This document shows, piece by piece, positions 1-8,077 of a stretch of 64,000 bases of DNA (position 1 is the first letter of the stretch; each line of letters begins with the position of its first letter). The position numbers and the translations under genes were made by a program. The notes under the pieces are model-generated. The model did no database searches. It was not told the origin of the DNA and saw only the letters and a list, made by a program, of their open reading frames with translations. Origin of the DNA: Bacteroides oleiciplenus YIT 12058 (GTDB taxonomy: Bacteria > Bacteroidota > Bacteroidia > Bacteroidales > Bacteroidaceae); NCBI RefSeq assembly GCF_000315485.1, contig NZ_JH992947.1, positions 62,001-126,000 on the forward strand. The letters are read 5' to 3'.

Positions 1-916
1 ACTGATGTTCTACAATCAGCTCATAATCACATTTCTTATCGCCCAACTTACCTGCTACCACAAATAACTCCAAGGATATCAAAAACAAGAAAATGATAAT
101 ATAGAAAATCATGGCTTCCGTCCGAGTAAGGATAATCTCCAGCATAGCCCTCAATTCTTCCAAAAAGCCGATATTGGTTGACAATTCCTTACGCAAGCTA
201 TCTTCTACTCCCATCTTCCTCTGTACAAATTCATCCTGCTGTTCCCGTAGTCTGCTCAAATTAAGGTTATTCATTTCAACCTGCTTAGTCCGTGGGTTTG
301 CCACCAAAACCGATGAAACTGTAGTCTCAGGTATTTTCTTGTACGTACCATCTTCTTGCAATACATTTTTATACTGAGTAGTTGTAGTTATAGCTTTTAT
401 CACGGGATTTTTTGCTATTTCTTCATTCAACATGGCAGTCTTACTTTCCAAAGAATCAATATTTAATTGAAGTTCATTGAGTTTGTTATCAATAACCTTC
501 AATCTTGAAGGCAATAATTCTACAACTTGCCTATCCGTAATTTCCACCATCTTTCTCTTTATATCCTCACCAAATATCACTTGGTCTAAAATAGAAGATC
601 CCAAGACTGCCATTATAACCGCTATGAAAAAGCGGAAAAAGAAAATGGATTTACTTGTTCCCACAGTCAATATTATCTGCCTCTCTATCTGAATCACTAT
701 AACAATAAAAATAACAGACGACAAGACACATCCCCATAAAGGCGCATGTACATAACGCTGGGCAAAACAGAACCCCGTAAAACCCCACAAAACAATCAAT
801 ATCAGCAATGCCGCTGTATATTTCTTCAGATACTTAAAACTTGCTTCACTGCACTGCAACAATATTTCACGATTCCAACCGGTGAGAAAACACCCCAACT
901 GTATCCACCATTTCAT
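1..916 (-). CDS. DUF4407 family membrane protein (partial, C-terminus outside window)
   Basis: The frame opens at the ATG at 914-916 and is still open at the window edge, so about 305 codons are visible and the C-terminus is missing. Three hydrophobic segments lie near residues 34-52, 59-76 and 90-110. A long charged, coiled-coil-like stretch (about 118-262) follows, then a fourth membrane segment near 267-287. This layout, with two N-terminal hairpins, a large extracytoplasmic coiled region and a return helix, fits DUF4407, a family of unknown function. The start lies 2 bases after the stop of the preceding 196-aa gene, so the two are probably co-transcribed and translationally coupled. The family call rests on topology and remembered motif style; the function is unknown. 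Confidence 0.75.
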   Translation of the reverse strand, partial: MKWWIQLGCFLTGWNREILLQCSEASFKYLKKYTAALLILIVLWGFTGFCFAQRYVHAPLWGCVLSSVIFIVIVIQIERQIILTVGTSKSIFFFRFFIAVIMAVLGSSILDQVIFGEDIKRKMVEITDRQVVELLPSRLKVIDNKLNELQLNIDSLESKTAMLNEEIAKNPVIKAITTTTQYKNVLQEDGTYKKIPETTVSSVLVANPRTKQVEMNNLNLSRLREQQDEFVQRKMGVEDSLRKELSTNIGFLEELRAMLEIILTRTEAMIFYIIIFLFLISLELFVVAGKLGDKKCDYELIVEHQ

Positions 917-918
917 AA

Positions 919-1509
919 TTAATCCTCCTTTTTTATTTGTGTTAACGGCGATACACCAAACTTTATTTGTTCTAATGACAATGCGCCAAGCCCCTTCAGA
1001 AAACCTCTTTCATAAGAAAGAAGCATCCCCGTCATATAAGGCACGTTTCCCTGAAAATCCCGTTCCATCCTATCCAATTCTTCTACATGTTGAAGCAACA
1101 TCTCTTTTTCCATTTCAAGTTGTTTAACAAGATCAACTAGACCAGCCTCAGAGCGAGATTTTATATGGAAATCCAAATTGCGCAGATTATCCGTGTATTT
1201 CAGTTTTACTTGACGAAACTTTATTTCCAGATTACTACGAATCATAGACTTATTCATTTCCTTATACGAGACATCCGGATTAGACAATGCGTCATCATAA
1301 CCTTTCGTCTCGTAGTCTTCCTTTAGGAAACTATAGATTAAATCAATAGGCATGCCAGTACCATAATTAATTAGCACTGCAGAACTGCCATTCCCGGCTG
1401 ATTCCATTTCATCTGTTTCCCGATTTCCATTCTCAACAATTTCTTCTGTCATTACAGGAGCTCCTACGGATAGCTCCTGACGTTTTCTAAAATAATCAAA
1501 TAAGCTCAT
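919..1509 (-). CDS. Hypothetical cytoplasmic protein, 196 aa, helical C-terminal half
   Basis: I do not recognise this family. There is no signal peptide or membrane segment. The N-terminus (MSLFDYFRKRQ) is amphipathic and basic. Residues about 14-45 are acidic and low in structure. A central part (about 48-85) contains an IDLIYSFLKEDYETKGY stretch, and residues about 90-155 are strongly helical and heptad-like. It lies between a 54-aa gene (12-base gap) and the DUF4407 membrane gene (2-base gap), so it is probably a cytosolic partner of the membrane protein. The gene seems intact. Its function cannot be inferred beyond that context. Confidence 0.7.
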   Translation of the reverse strand: MSLFDYFRKRQELSVGAPVMTEEIVENGNRETDEMESAGNGSSAVLINYGTGMPIDLIYSFLKEDYETKGYDDALSNPDVSYKEMNKSMIRSNLEIKFRQVKLKYTDNLRNLDFHIKSRSEAGLVDLVKQLEMEKEMLLQHVEELDRMERDFQGNVPYMTGMLLSYERGFLKGLGALSLEQIKFGVSPLTQIKKED

Positions 1510-1521
1510 ACTATTTATGTT

Positions 1522-1686
1522 TTAATAATTAATACTTTCACTTTTTTTACAAATGGAACGTGTATCACTACAAATTCCATTCAAAGCACGAAGTGTATTC
1601 GTGCAGCCATAAATAGTATAGTTTAATTCTTCGACCCTCATTGTTAATTCAATGCATGATTCTTCTGCATTCCAACTACTATTCAT
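1522..1686 (-). CDS. Small ORF, 54 aa, in the DUF4407 operon
   Basis: A short frame runs from an ATG at 1684-1686 (MNSSWNAEESC) to a TAA at 1522-1524. It fills the gap between two same-strand genes and ends 12 bases before the next start. Four cysteines and a mostly polar helix-like composition are visible; there is no signal peptide. A bipartite promoter-like element at 1701-1740 ends 14 bases before its start, which supports this being a real transcribed gene rather than spacer. I recognise no homologue. It could instead be a leader of the downstream operon. Confidence 0.5.
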   Translation of the reverse strand: MNSSWNAEESCIELTMRVEELNYTIYGCTNTLRALNGICSDTRSICKKSESINY

Positions 1687-1700
1687 GGCTTTCTATGTTA

Positions 1701-1740
1701 TTCACTTGTTTATCGTGTAGAAAACAAGAAGGTAAACATC
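1701..1740 (-). promoter_or_regulatory. Bipartite promoter-like element, copy 1
   Basis: On the minus strand it reads GATGTTTACC, a 14-base spacer, then ACGATAAACAAGTGAA, ending 14 bases before the 54-aa gene. An almost identical element lies at 2611-2651 before the 272-aa gene. It does not fit the TAnnTTTG housekeeping box. The two conserved blocks and the spacing resemble an ECF sigma promoter, and an ECF sigma gene lies about 2 kb away. The TGTTTA/TAAACA halves also form an inverted pair, so an operator is an alternative. Confidence 0.5.
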
Positions 1741-1754
1741 ACGACCTGCAAAAA

Positions 1755-2573
1755 TTAAAAGAAACAAGAATGGCATGCCCTAAATCCCAATTGCTCTAAC
1801 AATTTGACACCCAAAGCCAGTTCCGGATTAAACTTCATACGATAATAATCATACAACATGGCAATTATCGGCTGTTTGAATTTTTCTTCATAATCACGAA
1901 GGAAAGTTTTCACTTCTGCATCCGAATATCCCGTTCTATTATTTATTATCTGATTCGGAGAATTCCCCAGATAGGCAAGTTTTCCATACTGCTTCAGAAT
2001 GGCTGTATTTTTAGAAGATTGATAATAATATTGTCTTGCCTGCTTTAGCATCTCACTTATCCTACTTTCCAATTCTTCCAAACTCCAATTATTCATAGCT
2101 ATAACTCCCGAATTCTTCCGAGGAGCTAATTCTTCTATCCTCAACCGCACACCAAAAGCAGCACTAACGCGCATTTCAAACACCTCCTCTTTTCCTTCAA
2201 GAAGAGACCTGTTACTCTTGAACCAAGCACGAAACCGTCGTACCGTTCCTGTTCCTCGTTCTTTAATTTCTTTTGGAATCAGAAAATTACAGAACTCAGC
2301 AGTCAGTCGTTCACAATCTTTCGTTTTATGATAACATGGAGTTTCACCCTCATATACATACATATAAGAGTCTCTTATTTCTGCTTTCTGATAAACCTCT
2401 TTCACAAATCTTTCAGGATTCATCAAAAGCTCTTTATATGCCAACAAAGATTGTTCTTCCCTTTTATTGAAGAAATAAATTGGACTATCATAAATTTTAC
2501 CAGCCAAGTTCAACTTCTTCAAGTCTATTTTGCTCAATATTCGCTTTGAATTAGCCACAGTTATAAATACCAT
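1755..2573 (-). CDS. Hypothetical protein, 272 aa, with Cys/His cluster
   Basis: I do not recognise this family. There is no signal peptide or membrane span. A CYHKTKDC cluster at about residues 80-87, with another Cys at 95 and Cys/His near the C-terminus (RACHSCFF), could bind metal. Residues about 165-190 form an acidic helical stretch. The C-terminal third (about 215-262) is aromatic-rich. It is the first gene of the leftward operon, divergent from the caspase-like gene at 2772 with a 198-base shared upstream region. The promoter-like element at 2611-2651 lies 37 bases before the start. The 68-base gap to the next small gene holds the second copy of that element. It appears intact; the function is unknown. 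Confidence 0.7.
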   Translation of the reverse strand: MVFITVANSKRILSKIDLKKLNLAGKIYDSPIYFFNKREEQSLLAYKELLMNPERFVKEVYQKAEIRDSYMYVYEGETPCYHKTKDCERLTAEFCNFLIPKEIKERGTGTVRRFRAWFKSNRSLLEGKEEVFEMRVSAAFGVRLRIEELAPRKNSGVIAMNNWSLEELESRISEMLKQARQYYYQSSKNTAILKQYGKLAYLGNSPNQIINNRTGYSDAEVKTFLRDYEEKFKQPIIAMLYDYYRMKFNPELALGVKLLEQLGFRACHSCFF

Positions 2574-2610
2574 ACTATTTACTCCTACTATTAATGACTA
2601 CTATTTACTC

Positions 2611-2651
2611 TTCACTTGTTTATCGTAGAAGGAATAGAAAAGGTAAACATC
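2611..2651 (-). promoter_or_regulatory. Bipartite promoter-like element, copy 2
   Basis: On the minus strand it reads GATGTTTACC, a 15-base spacer, then ACGATAAACAAGTGAA, and it ends 37 bases before the 272-aa gene. Both outer blocks match copy 1 (1701-1740) while the spacer differs, which argues for selection on the blocks. It is a candidate target of the ECF sigma encoded at 3645-4217. Confidence 0.5.
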
Positions 2652-2743
2652 CAAAAGAACTTTTTTCGCAATTAGTTTAAAGATTGCACAACAAAAACTG
2701 AAAAAACAAAGTCACAAAACCAAGATTTATAAAAGTTAATCAT

Positions 2744-2751
2744 TATTTTTG
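2744..2751 (+). promoter_or_regulatory. Putative -7 box for the caspase/ECF/CHAT operon
   Basis: TATTTTTG matches the Bacteroides housekeeping -7 consensus TAnnTTTG and lies 20 bases before the caspase ATG. No clear -33 TTTG is present. No copy of the bipartite element is seen on this strand, so the operon does not appear to be driven by its own ECF factor. Confidence 0.4.
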
Positions 2752-2771
2752 CTATCAATAAGTGAATCGAA

Positions 2772-3641
2772 ATGAAGCATCTTTCTGTAATCTGCCTATT
2801 ACTATCATGCGTGCTCTGCTGTCAAGCGCAACAGAAGTATGCTTTGATTGTCGCTATCGCCAACTACCCCGAAGAATCCGGTTGGAACAATATCCACAGC
2901 AATAATGATTTGCAGATGTTACTACCACAGCTCAAAAGATTGGGCTTCCACATCAATACATTGGCAGACAAACAAGCCACCAAGAAGAACATTACCCAAG
3001 CATTGCAGCACCTCATTAAGCTGATCAAAGCCGGAGACGACGTTTGCCTGCACTTTTCCTGCCACGGACAACAAATGGAAGATGATAACAACGATGAAGC
3101 AGACGGACTGGACGAAGCACTTATTCCCTATGATGCCCGTTCCACATACAAGAAAGGCATTTATGAAGGAGAAAATCATCTGCGTGATGACGAGCTTGAA
3201 AAGTTCTTGACCAACATCAGGCAGAAAATAGGTATCAGCGGCTCTGCATTGGTAACTTTCGATGCCTGCCACAGCGGAACAGCCAGCCGCATAGAAGAAT
3301 ACGTAGAAGATGACGATGCTCCCATTCGTGGAACCAATGTTATTTTTTCCTCCAATCCTTTCTATATAGCCCCCGACTGCAAACAAATAGAAAGAAAGAC
3401 AAGACTTATGCAACAAAGCGATTTATCACCTATTTGCATCATTAGCGCCTGCCAACCTTTTCAGCGCAACTTTGAAATTAAAGTAGGAAATAGCTATTAT
3501 GGTACCTTATCCTATTCTTTCTATTGTGTGCTGAAAAAAGCAGAGAAATGGAACAGGGCTTGTTTTCCCAAGATATGGGAGCAATCCCAACGCCTCTCCT
3601 CAAAGCAAATTCCAATGATTGAATCCTCTTATGCCCTCTGA
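2772..3641 (+). CDS. Secreted caspase-like (peptidase C14 / metacaspase) protein
   Basis: A cysteine peptidase of the caspase fold, 289 aa. Residues 1-19 are a signal peptide ending in CQAQ, so the protein should act in the periplasm or outside. The catalytic pair is visible: His98 in FSCHGQQ and Cys166 in FDACHSGT, with the p20-like core across about 23-200. An acidic DDNNDEADGLDEA loop follows the His, as in calcium-stimulated metacaspases. There is no obvious adaptor or repeat domain. It is the first of four tightly spaced genes: the ECF sigma factor starts 3 bases after its stop, then a membrane TPR protein and a TPR-CHAT peptidase. The family call is secure. A role in releasing the sigma factor is my inference. 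Confidence 0.9.
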   Translation: MKHLSVICLLLSCVLCCQAQQKYALIVAIANYPEESGWNNIHSNNDLQMLLPQLKRLGFHINTLADKQATKKNITQALQHLIKLIKAGDDVCLHFSCHGQQMEDDNNDEADGLDEALIPYDARSTYKKGIYEGENHLRDDELEKFLTNIRQKIGISGSALVTFDACHSGTASRIEEYVEDDDAPIRGTNVIFSSNPFYIAPDCKQIERKTRLMQQSDLSPICIISACQPFQRNFEIKVGNSYYGTLSYSFYCVLKKAEKWNRACFPKIWEQSQRLSSKQIPMIESSYAL

Positions 3642-3644
3642 ACC

Positions 3645-4217
3645 ATGAAAGAAGACATTATATTCCACATACAAGACAATCGAGAAGTCAGCCGTATCTA
3701 TTCCGAACTGAGAGTCAGCTTCTTTGCACATAATCGTGTCACCTTCCCCATGATAAGAGAAGAAGAAAGAGAAGAAATCTACAATGATTCCTTTATTGCT
3801 TTATACAACAACATTTCATCCGGCAAACTTCAACAACTGACTTGTTCCTTACAGACTTACATCAACCAGATAGGAAAGAACAAGTCCATCGACCTGCTAC
3901 GCAAGAGAAGTCCGGAAGAATCTTTTCCTAATTATGAGATAATAGGATGCGGTAGCAGCCTTGACATTACAGACGATGACAATGATGCTATAACCATAGA
4001 ACGACAAGAAGAAATATACAAGTTAGTGAAAGATATGGAGAACGACAATTGCCGCAAGATATTATTCGGTTTCTACTGGCAACGCTATTCCATGGAAATA
4101 CTTGCAGAATTAACAGGGCTAAATAATGCCGACGTTGCCAAGAGCACCAAAGTTAGATGTTTCACCAAACTGCGGAATGCTGTTTTCGCTGCATTCCATA
4201 AAAAAGGACTGATATAA
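3645..4217 (+). CDS. ECF-type RNA polymerase sigma factor
   Basis: 190 aa, the usual length for ECF sigma-70 factors. Region 2 lies at about 15-90 and includes the basic KNKSIDLLRKR helix. Region 4 lies at about 120-185, with an ILAELTGLNNADVAKSTKVR helix-turn-helix. The start is 3 bases after the caspase gene and the stop is 1 base before the next gene, so translation is likely coupled. The adjacent single-span protein with a short cytosolic N-terminus is the likely anti-sigma. No FecR, SusC or SusD partner is present, so this is not the usual Bacteroides transport-coupled ECF. Its candidate promoters are the elements at 1701-1740 and 2611-2651 (inference). Confidence 0.85.
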   Translation: MKEDIIFHIQDNREVSRIYSELRVSFFAHNRVTFPMIREEEREEIYNDSFIALYNNISSGKLQQLTCSLQTYINQIGKNKSIDLLRKRSPEESFPNYEIIGCGSSLDITDDDNDAITIERQEEIYKLVKDMENDNCRKILFGFYWQRYSMEILAELTGLNNADVAKSTKVRCFTKLRNAVFAAFHKKGLI

Positions 4218-4218
4218 A

Positions 4219-4854
4219 ATGGAGACACAGAAAAAAGATATAGAAGATTTGATTGCAAGGACAATCAGACAAGTAGGGCACGAAAAAGACATGCAAGACA
4301 TTGAAACATTGAGGGCATTCGCTGCTAATATGAAAAGGAGAAGTAAGATTAGAAGATTCTTGATTCCAATCGCTTCCATTACGGCTGTCTTTGCACTTGT
4401 ATTTTCACTGAACATATACCACAACAACCGTATAATGGATAGTGTATTCACCACCTATTATACTCCATTGGAATACGACCAAGAGTTAGCATCACGAGGA
4501 AACGATTCTATTTCCCCTGAACTAATATCTGCCATGAATGCTTATCATAAGGGAGAATATCAGGTTGCTTTACAAGAGTTCAATACGATGCAAAGTGTTG
4601 ACAAGAATTTCTTAATCTACAAGGCTATTTGCCTTATAGAGACTAAGGAACTGCCTGAAGCAATAGAATTGCTTGAACAGTTAGTCAACGATGGAGAAGG
4701 TTCTGAATATTGGCAACAGGCTAATTGGTATTTGGCAATAAGCTATTTAGGTAATCATGAGAAAGATAAAGCCATGCTATTGTTTGAAGAAATCATTTAT
4801 TCAAATGGAGTTTATAAGAATGAAGCGGAAAAAACAATTAAAAGCCTGAAGTAA
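4219..4854 (+). CDS. Single-span membrane protein with TPR domain (candidate anti-sigma)
   Basis: 211 aa. A charged N-terminal helix of about 45 residues ends in basic RRSKIRRF and is followed by one membrane helix (about 46-66), which gives an N-in, C-out topology. The periplasmic part (about 90-208) reads as tetratricopeptide-like helical repeats (YHKGEYQVALQEF, YLGNHEKDKAMLLFEE). A short cytosolic segment beside an ECF sigma gene is the normal layout of a membrane anti-sigma factor, although I do not see a named anti-sigma motif. It lies between the sigma gene (1-base gap) and the CHAT gene (0-base gap). The neighbouring exported TPR-CHAT protein makes a TPR-TPR contact plausible. Confidence 0.75.
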   Translation: METQKKDIEDLIARTIRQVGHEKDMQDIETLRAFAANMKRRSKIRRFLIPIASITAVFALVFSLNIYHNNRIMDSVFTTYYTPLEYDQELASRGNDSISPELISAMNAYHKGEYQVALQEFNTMQSVDKNFLIYKAICLIETKELPEAIELLEQLVNDGEGSEYWQQANWYLAISYLGNHEKDKAMLLFEEIIYSNGVYKNEAEKTIKSLK

Positions 4855-7794
4855 ATGTATTATTCAAATTTCCATAGTATAAAAAGTACTGTCATCTTAC
4901 TCCTTTTTATAACATTTTCCGGCAATATTATGTCACAGAATAATCAGCAAAGTTATAGCAAGGAAGATTCTATTACATTTTACGTAAGGAGTGCAGAACA
5001 AATGTTCGCTCAAAATGAATATCAGCAAATGCTACAGTTTGCCAGTCTTGCCCAAGCTATGATTGACAAAGAACCTGAATTCGACTTAAATATTATTGCC
5101 TTTAACCACGCACTCATCGGTATTGCTCTTTATGAATTAGATATGAAACAAGATGTTTACGATCACGTCGAAGAGGCTCATTCTCATCTTAAAGAAGCAA
5201 TAACCCAATATAAGGATACCACTGACTTGGTTTATGGGACTATTTCACACTATATAGGAACCATTGAAACAAATTTGAAAGATTATAAATCAGCCATAAG
5301 ACATATTGAAAAAGCCATAACAATCAGAAAAAAAATACTGGGAGCTACAAGTATGCAATATGCGGTATCTCTCCACAATCTTGCTGCATGTCATTTTCAT
5401 CTTAAACAATATGAAAAGACCATTGATTTAGAAAAAGAAGCCTTACCTATTTTTGTAGAAAATAAAAACCAGTTATATATTGCCACTGCCCATAAATGGT
5501 TAGGTAAATCTTATGCGTGCCTTGGCAAAAACCACCTTGCCATTCAATCTACCAAACAAGCCCTTATAACATGCAAAGAAATGTTTGGAGAAAAGAATCC
5601 GGATTATATATATATGCTGAATGATTTAGGCCTATATTATAACTTTATTGAAGAATTTGCTGAGTCTATCAAGATTAGTGAGAACGTATGTACTTTAGCC
5701 AAAGACGTTTTTGGAGAAAACTGCCAAGATTATATCACAGCACTTAGCAATTTAGCTTACAATCATGGTTGGCTGGGACATCTTGATATTGCTATTAAAT
5801 ATTTTAAAGAGTGTTCAAACATTGCAGAGAGAATCTATGGTGACAATCATGTAGAATACGCCAAGTCCATCGCCCACTTATCTTTCTATTTAGCAGAAAA
5901 CAGACAACAAAAAGCATCTGCTTTATTACGTCAAAAAGCAATTACAATATTTAAAAGGAACAATACAGTATTAGATAACAAAGTTTATTTTTCGTTAGTA
6001 TCTAAAGGCAATAAGAAACTGATTGAAAGTCGATTAAATGCTTTAAGAAGAGATTCAGTTGCCAATCAATATCAAATAGCGAGCACATTAATGCAGTTAG
6101 CTGAATACTATACAGATAAAGACGATTGCCAAAATGCCATATACTACCACGAAGAATCGTTAGCAATCTTCGATAACCTTCCAGAGAGAAGAAGTATAGA
6201 AAATCTCAAACAATTGGATTTATTAAGAAGTGAATATCTTTTTTGTAACAAGTATTCCTTATATATTCAAACGGTAAAGAGAGAACACGAATTACTCAAA
6301 ACAATATTAAAAAAACAATTGACATCGCTCAACAACGACGACAGATTAGAATACAGTAAAGCGGCATACTCTTTTTATCAAGAATTAATAAACGACGGCT
6401 TTTATTTAAAAGAGTTACATGAAACCGAATATCTAAAATCTATCAAGTCCATTATCTATGAAGGATGCCTATTGCTGAAAGGGCTTGTTCTCAACATAGA
6501 ACAGTCATCGCTATTATATAAAAATTCTTCATCAATTATATCAAACTATCAAATTTCACTACAAGAAATAAAAGAAAATTTATCAGCAAATGATGTATCC
6601 ATAGAGTTTATCAGTTATTCAGACGATAGATATGAGAATGATGTGATTTCTTATGCAGCCATTATCACCAAAAAGGATTTGGAAAATCCCTTAATAGTAC
6701 AAATAGCAACGGAAGAATTGTTAAAAATCGGAATACACAAGATACAACAAAGTGATTCCTTATCTCTTGATTTGCATCGACTATATAACCATATATGGAG
6801 ATTTATTGCGGAAAACATCTTATCCACCAACAACAATGTTTACTTCTCTGCAAGTGGTGTACTCCACCAGATTCCATTAGAATCTCTCATCATCGATGAC
6901 GGAAAAACAATGAGCGACATTTATCACATGCACCGTCTGTCCTCCACCCGTGAACTGGCTTTAAAAAAAACGCCCATAAAGTATAAAAAAGCAGCATTGT
7001 ACGGTGGGCTAAATTATGATATGGCAGATAGCGATATGAGAAACGAAAGTTCCAAATATCAGCAAGGAAACAATACAGGCCTCTTCTCCACCTCCAGAGG
7101 TTTGCTGGAAGATTCTATCAGAGGACATAAGTGGATTCAGCTTGGCAATACACTGCAAGAAGTGGAATACATAAAGGATTTGTTGGAGAAAAAACATATT
7201 GCCGCCAACATTTTTAAAGGTAATAGCGGAAACGAGGAATCCTTTAAAGCCTTGTCCGGACAAGAATACAATATTATTCATCTTGCCACACACGGATTCT
7301 TCTATCCGGATGAAGATGCCAAGAAGAAAGATTATTTCAAGCCTATTCTGATGCAAGACGAACTAAATCTAAACCAAGTAGATATGTCTTTATGGCGTTC
7401 TGGGTTAGTGTTGTCCGGTGGAAATCGTGCATGGAAAGGCAACCGCATTCCTGAAGAGGTAGAAGATGGTATTCTAAAATCTCAAGAGATTAAAGACATG
7501 GATTTGCGGGGCGCAGACTTGGTTGTTCTTTCCGCCTGCCATACCGGACAAGGCGAAGTGACCAGTGAAGGAGTATTCGGATTGCAACGAGCATTCAAAA
7601 TGGCAGGCGTACAGACCATCGTAATGAGTCTGACAGAAGTAGATGACCAGACCACAATGGCTATGATGAATAAATTCTATGCCAATCTTCTTTCAGGACA
7701 ATCCAAGCATGATGCTTTCTATAATGCACAGCGGTACATACGTTCTATAAAAACAGACCCCATATATTGGGCAGGATGGATTATGTTAGACTAA
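4855..7794 (+). CDS. Exported TPR-CHAT peptidase
   Basis: 979 aa. Residues 1-27 look like a signal peptide. Multiple TPRs of the 42-residue kinesin-light-chain type (recurrent LHNLA, LNDLG, LSNLA motifs) span about 30-460. A helical linker follows, then a C-terminal CHAT domain at about 670-979. The catalytic His813 (HLATHGFF) and Cys895 (LSACHTGQGE) are both present, so the peptidase should be active. The ATG follows directly on the preceding TAA. CHAT domains are caspase-fold peptidases, so this operon encodes two exported enzymes of the clan. In type III-E CRISPR, a TPR-CHAT protease controls an ECF sigma factor by cleaving its inhibitor. This operon has the same parts without CRISPR and on the periplasmic side. 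That comparison is inference. Confidence 0.9.
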   Translation: MYYSNFHSIKSTVILLLFITFSGNIMSQNNQQSYSKEDSITFYVRSAEQMFAQNEYQQMLQFASLAQAMIDKEPEFDLNIIAFNHALIGIALYELDMKQDVYDHVEEAHSHLKEAITQYKDTTDLVYGTISHYIGTIETNLKDYKSAIRHIEKAITIRKKILGATSMQYAVSLHNLAACHFHLKQYEKTIDLEKEALPIFVENKNQLYIATAHKWLGKSYACLGKNHLAIQSTKQALITCKEMFGEKNPDYIYMLNDLGLYYNFIEEFAESIKISENVCTLAKDVFGENCQDYITALSNLAYNHGWLGHLDIAIKYFKECSNIAERIYGDNHVEYAKSIAHLSFYLAENRQQKASALLRQKAITIFKRNNTVLDNKVYFSLVSKGNKKLIESRLNALRRDSVANQYQIASTLMQLAEYYTDKDDCQNAIYYHEESLAIFDNLPERRSIENLKQLDLLRSEYLFCNKYSLYIQTVKREHELLKTILKKQLTSLNNDDRLEYSKAAYSFYQELINDGFYLKELHETEYLKSIKSIIYEGCLLLKGLVLNIEQSSLLYKNSSSIISNYQISLQEIKENLSANDVSIEFISYSDDRYENDVISYAAIITKKDLENPLIVQIATEELLKIGIHKIQQSDSLSLDLHRLYNHIWRFIAENILSTNNNVYFSASGVLHQIPLESLIIDDGKTMSDIYHMHRLSSTRELALKKTPIKYKKAALYGGLNYDMADSDMRNESSKYQQGNNTGLFSTSRGLLEDSIRGHKWIQLGNTLQEVEYIKDLLEKKHIAANIFKGNSGNEESFKALSGQEYNIIHLATHGFFYPDEDAKKKDYFKPILMQDELNLNQVDMSLWRSGLVLSGGNRAWKGNRIPEEVEDGILKSQEIKDMDLRGADLVVLSACHTGQGEVTSEGVFGLQRAFKMAGVQTIVMSLTEVDDQTTMAMMNKFYANLLSGQSKHDAFYNAQRYIRSIKTDPIYWAGWIMLD

Positions 7795-7830
7795 AGTAAA
7801 TAGAACCTGCATTTTTCCCGAAAATCATAA

Positions 7831-7998
7831 TTTATTTCCGCATTTTTTCCATCCATACCTCATGCCAACAACCCACCTCCCCCTCCAGAACACCTCCTGA
7901 GAGGTGTGTGCGTGTGTGGGGGATACAATAAGTCAGAGACTGAAACAAACACCCACCGCAAAGCGGCCTGTTTTTGCGATTATTTGCAAAGAAAAGAG
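7831..7998. repeat. Left copy of diverged direct repeat flanking rhuM
   Basis: This AT-rich then C-rich stretch aligns in the same order and orientation with 9378-9600. Shared blocks are CCGNATTTTTT, GAACACCTNCTGAGAGG, TACAATNA, a CAGNGACTGAAA word, a CCGCAA stretch and a closing AAAGAAAAG. It occupies most of the 283-base gap between the CHAT gene and rhuM; I see no gene in that gap. Confidence 0.5.
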
Positions 7999-8077
7999 TA
8001 AAAAACGTTTATCTATCGTCTTCATTCTTATAAGTCCCTTTTCTTGTTTGCATCCTTACAAGCCCAACGAAAGCCAC

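Noticed and set aside
2772..7794. Caspase/CHAT operon considered as part of a type III-E CRISPR system
   Set aside because: No cas gene, repeat array or gRAMP-like protein is present, and both peptidases carry export signals.
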